The notes under the pieces: model-generated
Told to the model about the DNA's origin: nothing
Seen by the model: only the letters and a program-made list of their open reading frames with translations
Database searches by the model: none
Shown here: positions 1-8,693 of the stretch, one piece after another
Position numbering within the stretch: position 1 is the first letter of the stretch
How the letters are laid out: each line of letters opens with the position of its first letter
Assembly: GCA_023390785.1 (NCBI GenBank)
Contig: JAEWCE010000234.1
Coordinates: 1-34,619, forward strand
DNA: 34,619 bases
Origin: Pseudomonadota bacterium
GTDB taxonomy: Bacteria > Pseudomonadota > Alphaproteobacteria > Rhizobiales > Devosiaceae
Direction: 5' to 3'
Position numbers and translations under genes: made by a program

Positions 1-102
1 GGGTGGCATTGCTCACCCAAAACGTTGCCGCTATAGCTACGCCCGCGCTCAAGAGAGCCGCCAATGTGAGGCGGCGGGGTGTCAGTCTCTTGCGCTGTAC
101 AA
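1..102 (-). CDS. N-terminus of a membrane-anchored or exported protein (partial)
   Basis: A leftward reading frame runs off the start of the window. From a TTG at 102 it encodes 34 residues: a short basic stretch (SKR, PRR) followed by a hydrophobic segment from about residue 11 to 29, the pattern of a signal peptide or N-terminal membrane anchor. It is divergent from argH, 37 bases away. In many Rhizobiales a TlpA-type thiol:disulfide interchange protein lies divergent to argH, so this may be its start, but the visible part holds no catalytic motif and the identity is inference. No clear ribosome binding site precedes the TTG, so the start is uncertain. Confidence 0.42.
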
Positions 103-139
103 CGGGTTCGGACACTCGGGACTCCAAAGGATCTAGGCG

Positions 140-1588
140 ATGAGCAATCGCATGTGGGGCGGCCGGTTTTCGTCCGGTCCCGACGCCATCATGGAAGAGA
201 TCAACGCCTCGATCGGCTTCGATCAACGGCTTTACCGGCAGGACATTGCCGGATCAATCGCCCACGCCACGATGCTCGCCGAAGCGGGCATTCTGACGCA
301 TGCGGACCGCGACGCCATCGTGACGGGTCTAAATGCGGTGCTGGCCGAAATCGACTCGCAAAAGTTCAACTTTTCGCGCGCGCTCGAAGACATCCACATG
401 AACGTGGAATCGCGCCTGCGCGAGCTGATCGGCGACGCGGCGGGCCGGCTGCATACGGCGCGCAGCCGCAACGACCAGGTGGCGACCGACTTCCGCCTCT
501 ACGTGCGCGACGCCATCGACACGCTCCTGGCCCAGATCAAGGTGCTGCAGCTGGCGCTGGTCGAGCGCGCCGACGCCGAGGCCGAAACCATCATGCCGGG
601 GTTCACGCACCTGCAGTCGGCGCAGCCGGTCACGTTCGGGCATCATCTGCTCGCTTATGTCGAGATGCTTGGTCGCGACAGCGGGCGGCTCACCGATGCC
701 CGCAAGCGGCTCAACGAGAGCCCGCTCGGCTCTGCGGCGCTGGCTGGCACACCCTATCCCATCGATCGCGAGATGACGGCGAAGGCGCTGGGCTTCGACC
801 GGCCGACGGCCAATTCGCTCGATGCCGTGAGCGACCGCGATTTCATTCTCGAAACGCTCAGCGCCGGTGCCATCATGGCGATGCATCTGAGCCGTTTTGC
901 CGAAGAGCTGGTGATCTGGAGCTCGGCGCAGTTCAACTTCGTGCGGCTCTCCGACAAGTTCACTACCGGTTCGTCGATCATGCCGCAAAAGCGCAACCCG
1001 GATGCTGCCGAGCTGGTGCGTGCCAAGGTGGGGCGCGTGCTCGGGGCGCTGACGTCGCTGATGGTGGTGATGAAGGGCCTGCCGCTCGCCTATTCCAAGG
1101 ACATGCAGGAGGACAAGGAGGTGGCGTTCGACGCGCTCGACGCCCTCTCGCTCAGTCTCGCGGCGATGACAGGCATGGTTCAGGATCTGACGGTCAACCG
1201 CGAGCGCATGCGGTCCGCGGCTGCGATGGGCTTTTCCACTGCGACCGACGTTGCCGACTGGCTGGTCAGGCAGGCCAACATTCCGTTCCGCGATGCGCAC
1301 GAGATCACGGGCCACATCGTCAAGCTGGCCGAGGAAAAGGGCATTCCACTCGATGGGCTGACGATCGAGGACTTCAAGCTCATCGACCATCGCATCGACA
1401 GTCGCATACACAAGGTGCTGAGCGTCGAAAGCTCGGTGCGGGCCCGCCGCTCCTATGGCGGCACGGCGCCGGAGAACGTGCTGGTCCAGGCGGCGCGCTG
1501 GAAGTCGCTGCTCACCGGCGAGCAGGTCGAACCGCGGGCCCCAAAGCTCAAGCTCGGTGGCGGCCACGGCGACGGCGGGATCGAGTAG
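140..1588 (+). CDS. argH: argininosuccinate lyase
   Basis: Last step of arginine biosynthesis: cytoplasmic cleavage of argininosuccinate to arginine and fumarate. The 482-residue product has the normal family length and the fumarase/aspartase superfamily signature GSSIMPQKRNPD at 277-288, on the flexible loop carrying the catalytic serine. The conserved stretch GFTHLQSAQP at 154-163 contributes the active-site Thr-His, and the N-terminal MWGGRF motif is typical. The ATG at 140 is preceded by AAAGGA at 126-131 with 8-base spacing. Two bases separate its stop from the next gene, so argH, the cyclotransferase-like gene and lysA look like one transcript. Identification is secure. Confidence 0.98.
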   Translation: MSNRMWGGRFSSGPDAIMEEINASIGFDQRLYRQDIAGSIAHATMLAEAGILTHADRDAIVTGLNAVLAEIDSQKFNFSRALEDIHMNVESRLRELIGDAAGRLHTARSRNDQVATDFRLYVRDAIDTLLAQIKVLQLALVERADAEAETIMPGFTHLQSAQPVTFGHHLLAYVEMLGRDSGRLTDARKRLNESPLGSAALAGTPYPIDREMTAKALGFDRPTANSLDAVSDRDFILETLSAGAIMAMHLSRFAEELVIWSSAQFNFVRLSDKFTTGSSIMPQKRNPDAAELVRAKVGRVLGALTSLMVVMKGLPLAYSKDMQEDKEVAFDALDALSLSLAAMTGMVQDLTVNRERMRSAAAMGFSTATDVADWLVRQANIPFRDAHEITGHIVKLAEEKGIPLDGLTIEDFKLIDHRIDSRIHKVLSVESSVRARRSYGGTAPENVLVQAARWKSLLTGEQVEPRAPKLKLGGGHGDGGIE

Positions 1589-1590
1589 TC

Positions 1591-2304
1591 ATGCCGCGGG
1601 CGCCCCGGCAGATGCGGCTCACCGAGCGGCATGTCGCCCTGATGAAGCGCGACATCCCCGAGGTTGCCGGGCCTATGCCCGGCTATGAGCTGATGACCGA
1701 GGACGATTATCGGCAGGTGATGGCCGAGCTTTTGGACGGGGTCACCGACCCGGCGGCATTCTGGCTGTTTGCCTACGGCTCACTGATCTGGAAGCCGGCC
1801 TGCGAAGTGGTGGAGCTCAGGACCGGTATCCTGCGCGGCTGGCACCGAGCCTTCTGCCTCGGCTGGAACACGCGCTTCCGCGGCTCCGACGATGCTCCCG
1901 GCCTGATGCTGGCGCTCGACCATGGCGGCTCGTGCAAGGGCGCGCTCTATCGGCTGCCGCCCAATGCCGTCGAGGCCAACCTGCGCAAGCTGCTCGAGCG
2001 CGAGATGAGCCTCAAGCCGTCGGCATTTCCGCCGCGCTGGGTGAATGTGGAGAGCGAAGAGGGGCCGGTGCGGGCGCTGACCTTCTGCATCAACCGTCGC
2101 TCACCGCGCTACGTGACCGGCCTCACCGAGGAGCAGGTTGCGGACGTGCTGGCGAAGGCCACCGGCAGCCGCGGCTCGATGGCCGAGTACCTGCATGCCA
2201 CGGTGGCACATCTCGAACAACTCGGCATTCACGACCACCATCTGTGGCGGCTGCAGGAGCTGGTCGCCGCGCGCATCGATGCGGCCTACCCCATGGAGCA
2301 TTAG
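1591..2304 (+). CDS. ChaC-like gamma-glutamylcyclotransferase
   Basis: Probable glutathione-specific gamma-glutamylcyclotransferase, which splits glutathione into 5-oxoproline and Cys-Gly in the cytoplasm. The 237-residue product carries the family's nucleotide-like binding loop YGSLIW at 62-67 and a glutamate-rich stretch LLEREMS near 134-140 where the catalytic glutamate is expected. A conserved C-terminal GS..EYL..T..HL..LGI block follows. It starts at ATG 1591, two bases after argH; a second in-frame ATG at 1612 is possible. The same frame stays open upstream to 79, but that part is argH read out of frame. In many relatives a small lipoprotein gene occupies the argH-lysA gap, so this is a less usual neighbour. 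A second family member lies at 9166-9729. Confidence 0.9.
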   Translation: MPRAPRQMRLTERHVALMKRDIPEVAGPMPGYELMTEDDYRQVMAELLDGVTDPAAFWLFAYGSLIWKPACEVVELRTGILRGWHRAFCLGWNTRFRGSDDAPGLMLALDHGGSCKGALYRLPPNAVEANLRKLLEREMSLKPSAFPPRWVNVESEEGPVRALTFCINRRSPRYVTGLTEEQVADVLAKATGSRGSMAEYLHATVAHLEQLGIHDHHLWRLQELVAARIDAAYPMEH

Positions 2305-3561
2305 TTGCATTTCTTCGAATATCGTGATGGCGCCCTGTTCGCCGAAGACGTCGACGTGACGGCGCTCGCCGACAAGGTCGGAACGCCGTTTTACGTGTAC
2401 TCGGCGGCGACGCTGCGTCGCCACGTGCGGGTGATGCGCGAGGCGTTCGTACCGCTCGACGTGCTGGTCGCCTATGCGATGAAGGCCAACTCCAACCAGG
2501 CGGTGCTGAAGGTGATTGCCGGCGAGGGTGCCGGTGCGGACGTGGTGTCGGGTGGCGAGCTCGAACGCGCCATTGCCGCCGGTATCCCGGCCGGCAGGAT
2601 CGTGTTCTCGGGCGTCGGCAAGACGGTTGCCGAGATGCGTCGTGGCCTCGAACTCGGCATCAAGTGCTTCAATCTCGAAAGCGAGCCGGAGCTCGAGCGG
2701 CTGAGCGACATTGCCACCGCGATGGGCAAGGTCGCCCCCGTGTCGGTGCGCATCAACCCGGATGTCGATGCCGGAACGCACGCCAAGATCTCGACCGGCA
2801 AGAAAGAGAACAAGTTCGGCATCCCCTTCGCGCGGGCGCGCGAGGTCTATGCACGCATCGCGGCGCTGCCGGGCGTCGAGGCGGTCGGAATCGACATGCA
2901 CATCGGCAGCCAGATCACCGACATGACGCCCTTCGACCACGCCTATGCGCTTCTTGCCGAACTGGTGCGCGACCTGCGGGCGCAGGGGCACAACATCCGC
3001 CACGTCGATATCGGTGGCGGCCTCGGCATTCCCTACCAGCACGAGCAGGATGCCCCGCCGTTGCCCGCAGAGTATGCGCAGATCGTCAAGCGGCACCTGG
3101 GTGGCCTCGGGGCGGAGATCGTGCTCGAGCCGGGCCGGTTGATCGTCGGCAATGCCGGAATCCTCGTCACCCGCGTCGAGTACGTAAAGGAAGGCGACAA
3201 GACCTTCGTCATCGTCGATGCGGCGATGAACGACCTGATCCGGCCAACGCTCTATGAGGCGCATCACGATGTGCAGCCGGTGCGCCACTCCAACCTGCCG
3301 CCGATCACCGCCGATGTGGTGGGGCCTGTGTGCGAGACCGGCGACTATCTCGCGCTCGGCCGCCGTATGCCCGGGGTCAAGCAGGGCGACCTCCTGGCGG
3401 TGATGACGGCGGGCGCCTATGGCGCGGTGATGGCCTCCACCTACAATTCGCGACCGCTTGTGCCCGAGGTGCTGGTCGATGGCAGCCGCTGGCATGTCAT
3501 CCGGCCGCGCCGGTCGATCGAGCAGTTGATTGCGCTGGATTCCGTGCCGGACTGGCTCTGA
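2305..3561 (+). CDS. lysA: diaminopimelate decarboxylase
   Basis: Last step of lysine biosynthesis: PLP-dependent decarboxylation of meso-diaminopimelate to lysine. The 418-residue protein is a fold-type III (alanine racemase-like) enzyme. The PLP lysine is K60 in AYAMKAN, the phosphate-binding glycine loop is DIGGGLG at 235-241, EPGR lies at 275-278, and the active-site cysteine is C343 in CETGD. GAYG at 370-373 and Y380 complete the C-terminal site. The start is a TTG directly after the TAG of the upstream gene. No in-frame ATG or GTG fits, and GGAG at 2294-2297 lies 7 bases upstream, so translation is probably coupled. Very secure. Confidence 0.97.
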   Translation: MHFFEYRDGALFAEDVDVTALADKVGTPFYVYSAATLRRHVRVMREAFVPLDVLVAYAMKANSNQAVLKVIAGEGAGADVVSGGELERAIAAGIPAGRIVFSGVGKTVAEMRRGLELGIKCFNLESEPELERLSDIATAMGKVAPVSVRINPDVDAGTHAKISTGKKENKFGIPFARAREVYARIAALPGVEAVGIDMHIGSQITDMTPFDHAYALLAELVRDLRAQGHNIRHVDIGGGLGIPYQHEQDAPPLPAEYAQIVKRHLGGLGAEIVLEPGRLIVGNAGILVTRVEYVKEGDKTFVIVDAAMNDLIRPTLYEAHHDVQPVRHSNLPPITADVVGPVCETGDYLALGRRMPGVKQGDLLAVMTAGAYGAVMASTYNSRPLVPEVLVDGSRWHVIRPRRSIEQLIALDSVPDWL

Positions 3562-3633
3562 CGTCTTATCGACCGCGCCAGCCTGCGAAGTTGCTGACAT
3601 GGTCTGTCAGCATTCCATGCCATTGTCCCGGCC

Positions 3634-4737
3634 ATGGACAAGCTCAGCAACCGCCAGCTCAATCGCGCCACGCTCGCCCGACAGATGCTGTTGGAGCGCG
3701 CCGACATGGGAATCGCCCCAGCCGTGACCTTCCTCGGCGGGCTGCAGGCGCAGCAGTCGAACGATCCGTATATCGCGCTTTGGAGCCGGCTGGCCGGCTT
3801 CCGGCATGAGGATCTCACCGCGCTGATCGTCGACAAGACGCTGCTGCGCGCCACATCGATGCGCGCGACGCTGCACCTGCATAGGGCCGATGACCTGCTG
3901 GGCATGCGACGGCTGGTGGCGGAGTTTCTGAAGGGCATGTGGCGCAGCAATTTCAGGAAGCGCTTCGGCGGCGAGGACGAGGCGAAGGTGCGGCGCGCGG
4001 GAATACGGCTGCTCGACGCCAGGGCCCCGATGACGGCAGGCGCACTCGGCAAGGCGCTACATGAAATGTTCCCCAAGGCGGAACCGCAGGCGCTGGCGGC
4101 ACTGCTGCAGGTGACTGAAACGCTGATTCAGGTGCCACCGACACGGCTCTGGGGTAATGGCGGTGCGCCGCTGCTGCAGCGGGTCGAAAGGTGGCTGCCG
4201 GGGCACGAAGCGCCGTCCCTGACCCGTTCCGACCTGGTGCGGCGCTATCTCCGTGCGTTCGGGCCGGCCAGCGTCAACGACATGCAGGTGTGGTGTCGGC
4301 TGACCCGGCTCGGCGCAGAGTTCGAGGCCCTCAAGGATGAGCTCGTGAGCTTCGAAGCCGAGGACGGGCGGACGCTCTACGACTTTGCCGATGCGCCGCG
4401 GCCGGATGGCGACACGCCTGCGCCGGTGCGTTTCCTGCCGCTCTACGACAATGTCTATCTCGGCTACGACAATCGCCGGCGGATGCTGCACGAGGCTGAC
4501 AGCAACCGAGTCAATATCCTCGCCGAGTTCAAGCCGCCCGTGCTGGTCGACGGAGTGATCGCTGCCGGCTGGGCCGTGCAGCGCAGCAAGGGCGTGGCGC
4601 GTCTCGAGGTGGCGCCTTATCGCAGGCTGGGCAGGCGCGACCGGCGCGAGATCGAGGCCGAGGGTCTCGACTTCCTCGCCTTCATGGAGGCGGATGCCAC
4701 CGACTACGATGTCAAAATCGGCGAACCAGCGGCCTAG
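3634..4737 (+). CDS. AlkZ/YcaQ-family winged-helix DNA glycosylase (HTH_42)
   Basis: The 367-residue product fits the winged helix DNA-binding family (Pfam HTH_42, formerly DUF1006). Characterised members, Streptomyces AlkZ and E. coli YcaQ, excise bulky alkylated or crosslinked bases. The family's catalytic motif (Gln-hydrophobic-Gln in the AlkZ-like branch) can be read as QAQ at residues 38-40 within GGLQAQ. The N-terminal LNRATLARQMLLER and the C-terminal PLYDNVYLGY are also typical. The ATG at 3634 lies 72 bases after lysA and lacks a strong ribosome binding site. The gene converges on the response regulator, and the two stop codons overlap in CTAG at 4734-4737. Substrate specificity cannot be read from sequence. 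Confidence 0.85.
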   Translation: MDKLSNRQLNRATLARQMLLERADMGIAPAVTFLGGLQAQQSNDPYIALWSRLAGFRHEDLTALIVDKTLLRATSMRATLHLHRADDLLGMRRLVAEFLKGMWRSNFRKRFGGEDEAKVRRAGIRLLDARAPMTAGALGKALHEMFPKAEPQALAALLQVTETLIQVPPTRLWGNGGAPLLQRVERWLPGHEAPSLTRSDLVRRYLRAFGPASVNDMQVWCRLTRLGAEFEALKDELVSFEAEDGRTLYDFADAPRPDGDTPAPVRFLPLYDNVYLGYDNRRRMLHEADSNRVNILAEFKPPVLVDGVIAAGWAVQRSKGVARLEVAPYRRLGRRDRREIEAEGLDFLAFMEADATDYDVKIGEPAA

Positions 4738-5141
4738 CTCGCGGCCAGCCGCGTCATGCTGGGCAACTCGACCGGCTTGCCGCGCAAGGCGTCATCGACC
4801 TTTTCGAGCAGGGTCTGCAGGCTGAAGGGCTTCGGCACGACATCGTAGATCAGTGCTTCGAGCCCATGGGCCCGTTCGCGCTGGTCGGCAAAGCCGGTCA
4901 TCAGCAGGATGGTGAGGCTGGGAAACTGCGCGGCGACGGTGAGGGCCAGCGCAATGCCGTCCATCACCGGCATCTTGATGTCTGACAGCAGCAGGTCGAA
5001 TTCGCCATTGCGCTCGGCGCAGATTTCGGCGGCGATGCCGCCATCTTCGGCCTCGGTGATGTCGTGGCCCATATGTGCCAGGGCGCGGGTGACGAATGCC
5101 CGCACGTTGTCGTCGTCTTCGGCCACCAAGATGCGTGCCAT
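4734..5141 (-). CDS. single-domain response regulator (receiver only, CpdR-like)
   Basis: A 135-residue CheY-like receiver with no output domain. The acidic pocket is E8-D11, the phospho-acceptor is D54 in SDIKMP, the switch threonine is T82 in MTGF and the conserved lysine is K104 in KPF. The overall pattern resembles CpdR, the alphaproteobacterial receiver that steers ClpXP proteolysis. The C-terminal tail LAAS is hydrophobic-ended, but CpdR identity is inference. Its ATG overlaps the TAA of the zinc-ribbon gene (TAATG), indicating coupled translation. No histidine kinase is encoded nearby, so the phosphodonor must be encoded elsewhere. Confidence 0.9.
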   Translation of the reverse strand: MARILVAEDDDNVRAFVTRALAHMGHDITEAEDGGIAAEICAERNGEFDLLLSDIKMPVMDGIALALTVAAQFPSLTILLMTGFADQRERAHGLEALIYDVVPKPFSLQTLLEKVDDALRGKPVELPSMTRLAAS

Positions 5142-6028
5142 TACGAAGCCTTTGTTGTGAAGCTGAGGCGAACTGAAGCGGCGCCGTCGGGCGGCGAGTT
5201 CACCTCGGTCGTGAAATCCATCACCTCACCGGGTTCCAGCTCGGCGATCGAGGGGCTCACCGTCCATTCGTAGACAGCGGTCCCCTTGGCGTTCAGCAGG
5301 CTCACCAGGATCGGCGGAACATGGACTGGACGGCTGGCGACGGAGCGGATGCGCGCAGAAACGCGCATCACCATCTTACCCTCGCGCAGGGTGTTGATGG
5401 TCTTGCTGTCCTGGAATTCGAGGCCGACGACGTTCACGGGCAGGCCGATGCTGGCATAGAGGCCTGCCAGCGAGGGGAACCAGCGGACCAGGTCGGTCCG
5501 CAGCGAGAAGCCGAGCACCAGCATCGACACCAGCAGCACCAGCGCGCCCAGGCGGGCGGTGCGCCGCACACGCGCAAAGGGGAGCCGGCCGACCACCTTG
5601 CGCTGGCGGCGCGCAAACGAGGCCGTCGCCTTCTTGATGGCGGCCGGATCCACGGCGTTGGCGGGGTTCTTCTTGACCTTGGGAGCGATGGCGGCGCGGA
5701 TTTCGGCGAGTGTCCGCTCATGGTCGGGCTCGAGCGGAATCGAGGCCGGGTGCGGGAAGGTGGCCGGTGCGACGGCCTTTTCTTCGGCCTCGAAGGCGAA
5801 ATCGAGGGCCGCTTCGTCCTCGGGAAACAGCCGGTCGGGCTCGATGGCGGCGGGTGGCGGCGCGTCGGCGTGGGCGTGCCACGACTTGCCGCACTGGGCG
5901 CATTGTACCTCGCGCCCGTCCGACCCGATGGTCGAAAAAGGCACCTGATAGCGCGTGCCACAATGCGGGCAGGCGATCACTACCGTGGCGAGGTCGGCCG
6001 AACTCATGGCCGACCCTAGGCCGCCCAC
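5141..6028 (-). CDS. zinc-ribbon membrane protein (MJ0042-type finger, DUF3426-like)
   Basis: A 295-residue protein with an N-terminal zinc ribbon, C20-x2-C23 and C43-x2-C46. An acidic, proline-rich linker follows, then a basic stretch (about 138-157), one transmembrane helix (about 158-174) and a probable periplasmic beta-rich domain ending near residue 295. This is the usual plan of MJ0042 finger-like proteins found beside ftsEX in Rhizobiales; function is unknown. The GTG at 6028 is preferred because GAGGAAA lies 7 bases upstream; an in-frame ATG at 6007 lacks such a site. It is divergent from ftsE and coupled to the downstream response regulator. Confidence 0.84.
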   Translation of the reverse strand: MGGLGSAMSSADLATVVIACPHCGTRYQVPFSTIGSDGREVQCAQCGKSWHAHADAPPPAAIEPDRLFPEDEAALDFAFEAEEKAVAPATFPHPASIPLEPDHERTLAEIRAAIAPKVKKNPANAVDPAAIKKATASFARRQRKVVGRLPFARVRRTARLGALVLLVSMLVLGFSLRTDLVRWFPSLAGLYASIGLPVNVVGLEFQDSKTINTLREGKMVMRVSARIRSVASRPVHVPPILVSLLNAKGTAVYEWTVSPSIAELEPGEVMDFTTEVNSPPDGAASVRLSFTTKAS

Positions 6029-6130
6029 GGTTAAGTTTCCTCAAACTTGCCCATGTTAGGCCCTATCGTCATCAGGCTTGGAGGTTCGGCTGCTATGATC
6101 GGCGCCGGCTGATTCGGAGACGTCGCCCGA

Positions 6131-6790
6131 GTGATCGAATTCACCAATGTCGGTTTGCGCTACGGGCACGGCCCGGAAATCCTTCGCGATCTGACTTTTC
6201 GCATCGAGCCGGGCTCGTTCCACTTCCTCACCGGCCCGTCGGGATCGGGCAAGACCTCGCTGCTCCGGCTGCTGCTGCTGTCGCTGAAGCCGAGCCGCGG
6301 CACGCTGACCATGTTCGGCAAGAACGTCAGCCGGCTGAACCAGGATTCGCTCCTCGACATGCGTCGGCACATCGGCATCGTGTTCCAGGAATTCCGGCTG
6401 CTCGATCACCTGACGACGTTCGAGAACGTGGCACTGCCGCTGCGCGTGCTGGGCCAGCCGGAATCGATGTACCGCTCCAACGTCACCGAGTTGCTGGAGT
6501 GGGTGGGGCTGGGAGAGCGCATGGATGCGCTGCCGCCGCTGCTTTCGGGCGGCGAGAAGCAGCGCGCCGCCATCGCCCGTGCAGTGATCGGCCGGCCCGA
6601 TGTGCTGCTGGCCGACGAGCCGACGGGAAACGTCGATTCCGAATTGTCGCTGCGGCTGGTGCGGCTGTTCGCCGAGCTCAACAAACTGGGCACGACGATC
6701 ATACTTGCGACGCATGAGCTCAGCCTGCTCGACGCTTTCGACTTTCCGCGCATGGCGCTGCGTGACGGCCAGGTGACGATGCATGGCTGA
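6131..6790 (+). CDS. ftsE: cell division ATP-binding protein FtsE
   Basis: Cytoplasmic ATPase of the FtsEX complex, which works at the division septum and in many bacteria activates periplasmic peptidoglycan hydrolases. The 219 residues contain Walker A GPSGSGKT at 35-42, the Q-loop glutamine Q86, the ABC signature SGGEKQR at 139-145, Walker B LLADEP at 159-164 and the H-loop H195. The start is GTG 6131 with GGAGA at 6116-6120, slightly far upstream. The coding end overlaps the ftsX start by 8 bases, so the two are co-translated. A TATGAT box at 6094-6099 could be a -10 element but has no convincing -35 partner. Confidence 0.95.
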   Translation: MIEFTNVGLRYGHGPEILRDLTFRIEPGSFHFLTGPSGSGKTSLLRLLLLSLKPSRGTLTMFGKNVSRLNQDSLLDMRRHIGIVFQEFRLLDHLTTFENVALPLRVLGQPESMYRSNVTELLEWVGLGERMDALPPLLSGGEKQRAAIARAVIGRPDVLLADEPTGNVDSELSLRLVRLFAELNKLGTTIILATHELSLLDAFDFPRMALRDGQVTMHG

Positions 6791-7742
6791 CGCTGCCACC
6801 GTCACCGCTGCGACGATTGCAGCCACCGCCAAGCCCGCGCCGAGGCGAACGACCGCCATCGTGCCCGAACGGTCGGTGGCCGGGCGGACGCTGGTGCTGC
6901 TCATCGCCATCATGACGTTCCTGTCCGGCGTGACGCTGGGCGGCGTGGTGCTGGTGCAGAAATCAGCCATTGCCTGGTCGTCCGACGTGGGCCGCGAGGT
7001 GACGATCCAGATCCGCCCGATCGAGGGCGAGGTGATGGACAGCAACATCCGCACGGCCGTGGCGCTGGCCGAGGCGACCCCCGGGGTGACGGAGGCCCAT
7101 GCGGTCAGCCTCGAGGATAGCGAGAAGCTGCTCGAGCCGTGGCTGGGCAGCGGCCTCGACCTCAGTCAGCTCGAAATTCCCCGGCTGATCGTGGTCGAGC
7201 TCGGCGATCCCAAGAGTGCGGATCTCACGACGCTCGAGCGCGAACTGAAGACGGTAAAGGGCGCGACGCTCGAGACGCACGCCGCCTGGCGGCAGCAGCT
7301 CAATACCATGGCCGCCACGCTGGTGATCTCGGGTATCCTGGTGCTGCTGTTGATCGTCGCCGCAACCGTGCTGGCGGTGGTATTCGCGACGCGCGGCACG
7401 ATGGCGTCGAACCGCGAGATCGTCGACGTGCTGCATTTCATCGGCGCCTCAAACAGCTTCATAGCCGGTGAGTTCCAGGGGCGGTTCCTGGCGCTCGGCT
7501 TTCGCGGGGGCGTCATCGGCGGGCTGGCGGCCGTGTTGTTCTTCTTCCTCGTCGCAGGAGCGGCGGGATCGATCGTTCCGGACCAGGCGAGCGCGCAACT
7601 CGGCTTCCTGTTCGGCCGCTTCTCGCTCGGCTTCGACGGCATCCTCGGCATCGCCGCGGTGATTCCGGTACTGGCCGCACTTACGGCCATCACCTCGCGC
7701 CTGACGGTACGGCGCTTCCTCAGCCAGACGTCGGGCTTGTGA
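6783..7742 (+). CDS. ftsX: cell division protein FtsX (permease-like subunit)
   Basis: Membrane partner of FtsE. The 319-residue protein has an alanine-rich cytoplasmic N-terminus, a first transmembrane helix at about 36-58 and a periplasmic domain at about 60-175 (the part that contacts hydrolase activators in other bacteria). Three further helices lie at about 176-203, 235-262 and 280-302, giving the family's four-helix topology. The segment RGTMASNREIVDVLHFIGAS just after helix 2 is the conserved cytoplasmic loop. ATG 6783 lies inside the end of ftsE. The periplasmic hydrolase or adaptor it controls is not in this window. Confidence 0.93.
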   Translation: MADAATVTAATIAATAKPAPRRTTAIVPERSVAGRTLVLLIAIMTFLSGVTLGGVVLVQKSAIAWSSDVGREVTIQIRPIEGEVMDSNIRTAVALAEATPGVTEAHAVSLEDSEKLLEPWLGSGLDLSQLEIPRLIVVELGDPKSADLTTLERELKTVKGATLETHAAWRQQLNTMAATLVISGILVLLLIVAATVLAVVFATRGTMASNREIVDVLHFIGASNSFIAGEFQGRFLALGFRGGVIGGLAAVLFFFLVAGAAGSIVPDQASAQLGFLFGRFSLGFDGILGIAAVIPVLAALTAITSRLTVRRFLSQTSGL

Positions 7743-7803
7743 GCCGGCCCGGGAGCCGGCAGGGTCGCCGGGCACCGGGGCAGCCGGCAAAGGAGAATTT
7801 CCG

Positions 7804-8628
7804 GTGACGGCTGTCCAGGCGATCCGCACGGCGGTGTTCTACGTGCTGTTCATGGGACAGACGATCGTGCTCGCCATCGTGGTCGGGCTCATCGCCATGA
7901 TCTGGCGACGGCGCACCGCCGCCGCATGGGCGCTGGCGAAATACTGGCGCAATTCCAACGTCGCCTTCCTGCGCTGGATCGTGGGGGTGCGGACCGAGGT
8001 CCGCGGCGGCGAAAACATTCCGCCAGGCCCATGCATCATCGCAGCCAAGCACCAGAGCGACTGGGACATCTTCGCCATCCTGCCGTACACCGACGACCAG
8101 CCGGCCTACATCGCCAAGAAGGAATTGATCGACATTCCGTTCTTCGGGCAGGCGGCGCAGTCGATCAACACCATCCCCATCGATCGCAAGCTCGGGGCGG
8201 AGGCGATCCCGAAGATGCTGGAAGCGGCCGGCGAGGCGCTGGCGCGCGGCTGCCGCATCGTCATCTACCCCGAAGGCACGCGCAAGAAGCCGCTGGCCGA
8301 TCCCGACTACCGCCAGGGGGTGACGCGCATGTACGTGACGCTCAACGTGCCGGTGGTGCCGGTGGCGCTGAACTCCGGGCTCTATTGGGGCAAGCTCGGG
8401 CCCATCATCTGGCCAGGCACCGCGAAGGCGCGGTTTCTGCCGGCTATCCAGCCAGGGCTGAGCGCGGAGGCCTTTGCCGCCAGGCTGCAGGGCGAGATCG
8501 AGGCCGAAACGACGCGACTTATCGCCGAGGCGGTGGCCGAAGGCATCGCCCGCCCGATCAGCGCCGAGTTCCGCGCGCGGCTGGCGGCGCGGACGCAATC
8601 TCAATCGGCTGGGGCATCGCTCCCCTGA
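7804..8628 (+). CDS. plsC: 1-acyl-sn-glycerol-3-phosphate acyltransferase
   Basis: Second acylation step of phospholipid synthesis, converting lysophosphatidate to phosphatidate at the inner membrane. The 274-residue product has an N-terminal membrane helix (about 8-33), the catalytic HX4D motif H83-QSDW-D88 and the substrate-binding motif EGTR at 157-160. The start is GTG 7804 with AAGGAG about 9 bases upstream. It follows ftsX after 61 bases and shares its direction, an arrangement common in Rhizobiales. A role for the lipid enzyme in division is not implied by the sequence. Confidence 0.92.
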   Translation: MTAVQAIRTAVFYVLFMGQTIVLAIVVGLIAMIWRRRTAAAWALAKYWRNSNVAFLRWIVGVRTEVRGGENIPPGPCIIAAKHQSDWDIFAILPYTDDQPAYIAKKELIDIPFFGQAAQSINTIPIDRKLGAEAIPKMLEAAGEALARGCRIVIYPEGTRKKPLADPDYRQGVTRMYVTLNVPVVPVALNSGLYWGKLGPIIWPGTAKARFLPAIQPGLSAEAFAARLQGEIEAETTRLIAEAVAEGIARPISAEFRARLAARTQSQSAGASLP

Positions 8629-8693
8629 ACCCACTATATGTTGACGCATCGTGCGAAGCAGCCCATAGATGTTGCGTCGGGGCGAAAATCCGA

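Noticed and set aside
79..1590. An open frame upstream of the ChaC-like gene, extending it to 741 codons
   Set aside because: It is argH read out of frame; composition is arginine/histidine-rich and the cyclotransferase family begins near 1591.
2101..3600. A 499-codon antisense frame opposite lysA
   Set aside because: Same low-complexity R/H/D-rich pattern; lysA on the other strand has all catalytic residues.
6094..6099. TATGAT as an ftsE promoter
   Set aside because: No acceptable -35 at 16-18 bases; left as a comment in the ftsE entry.
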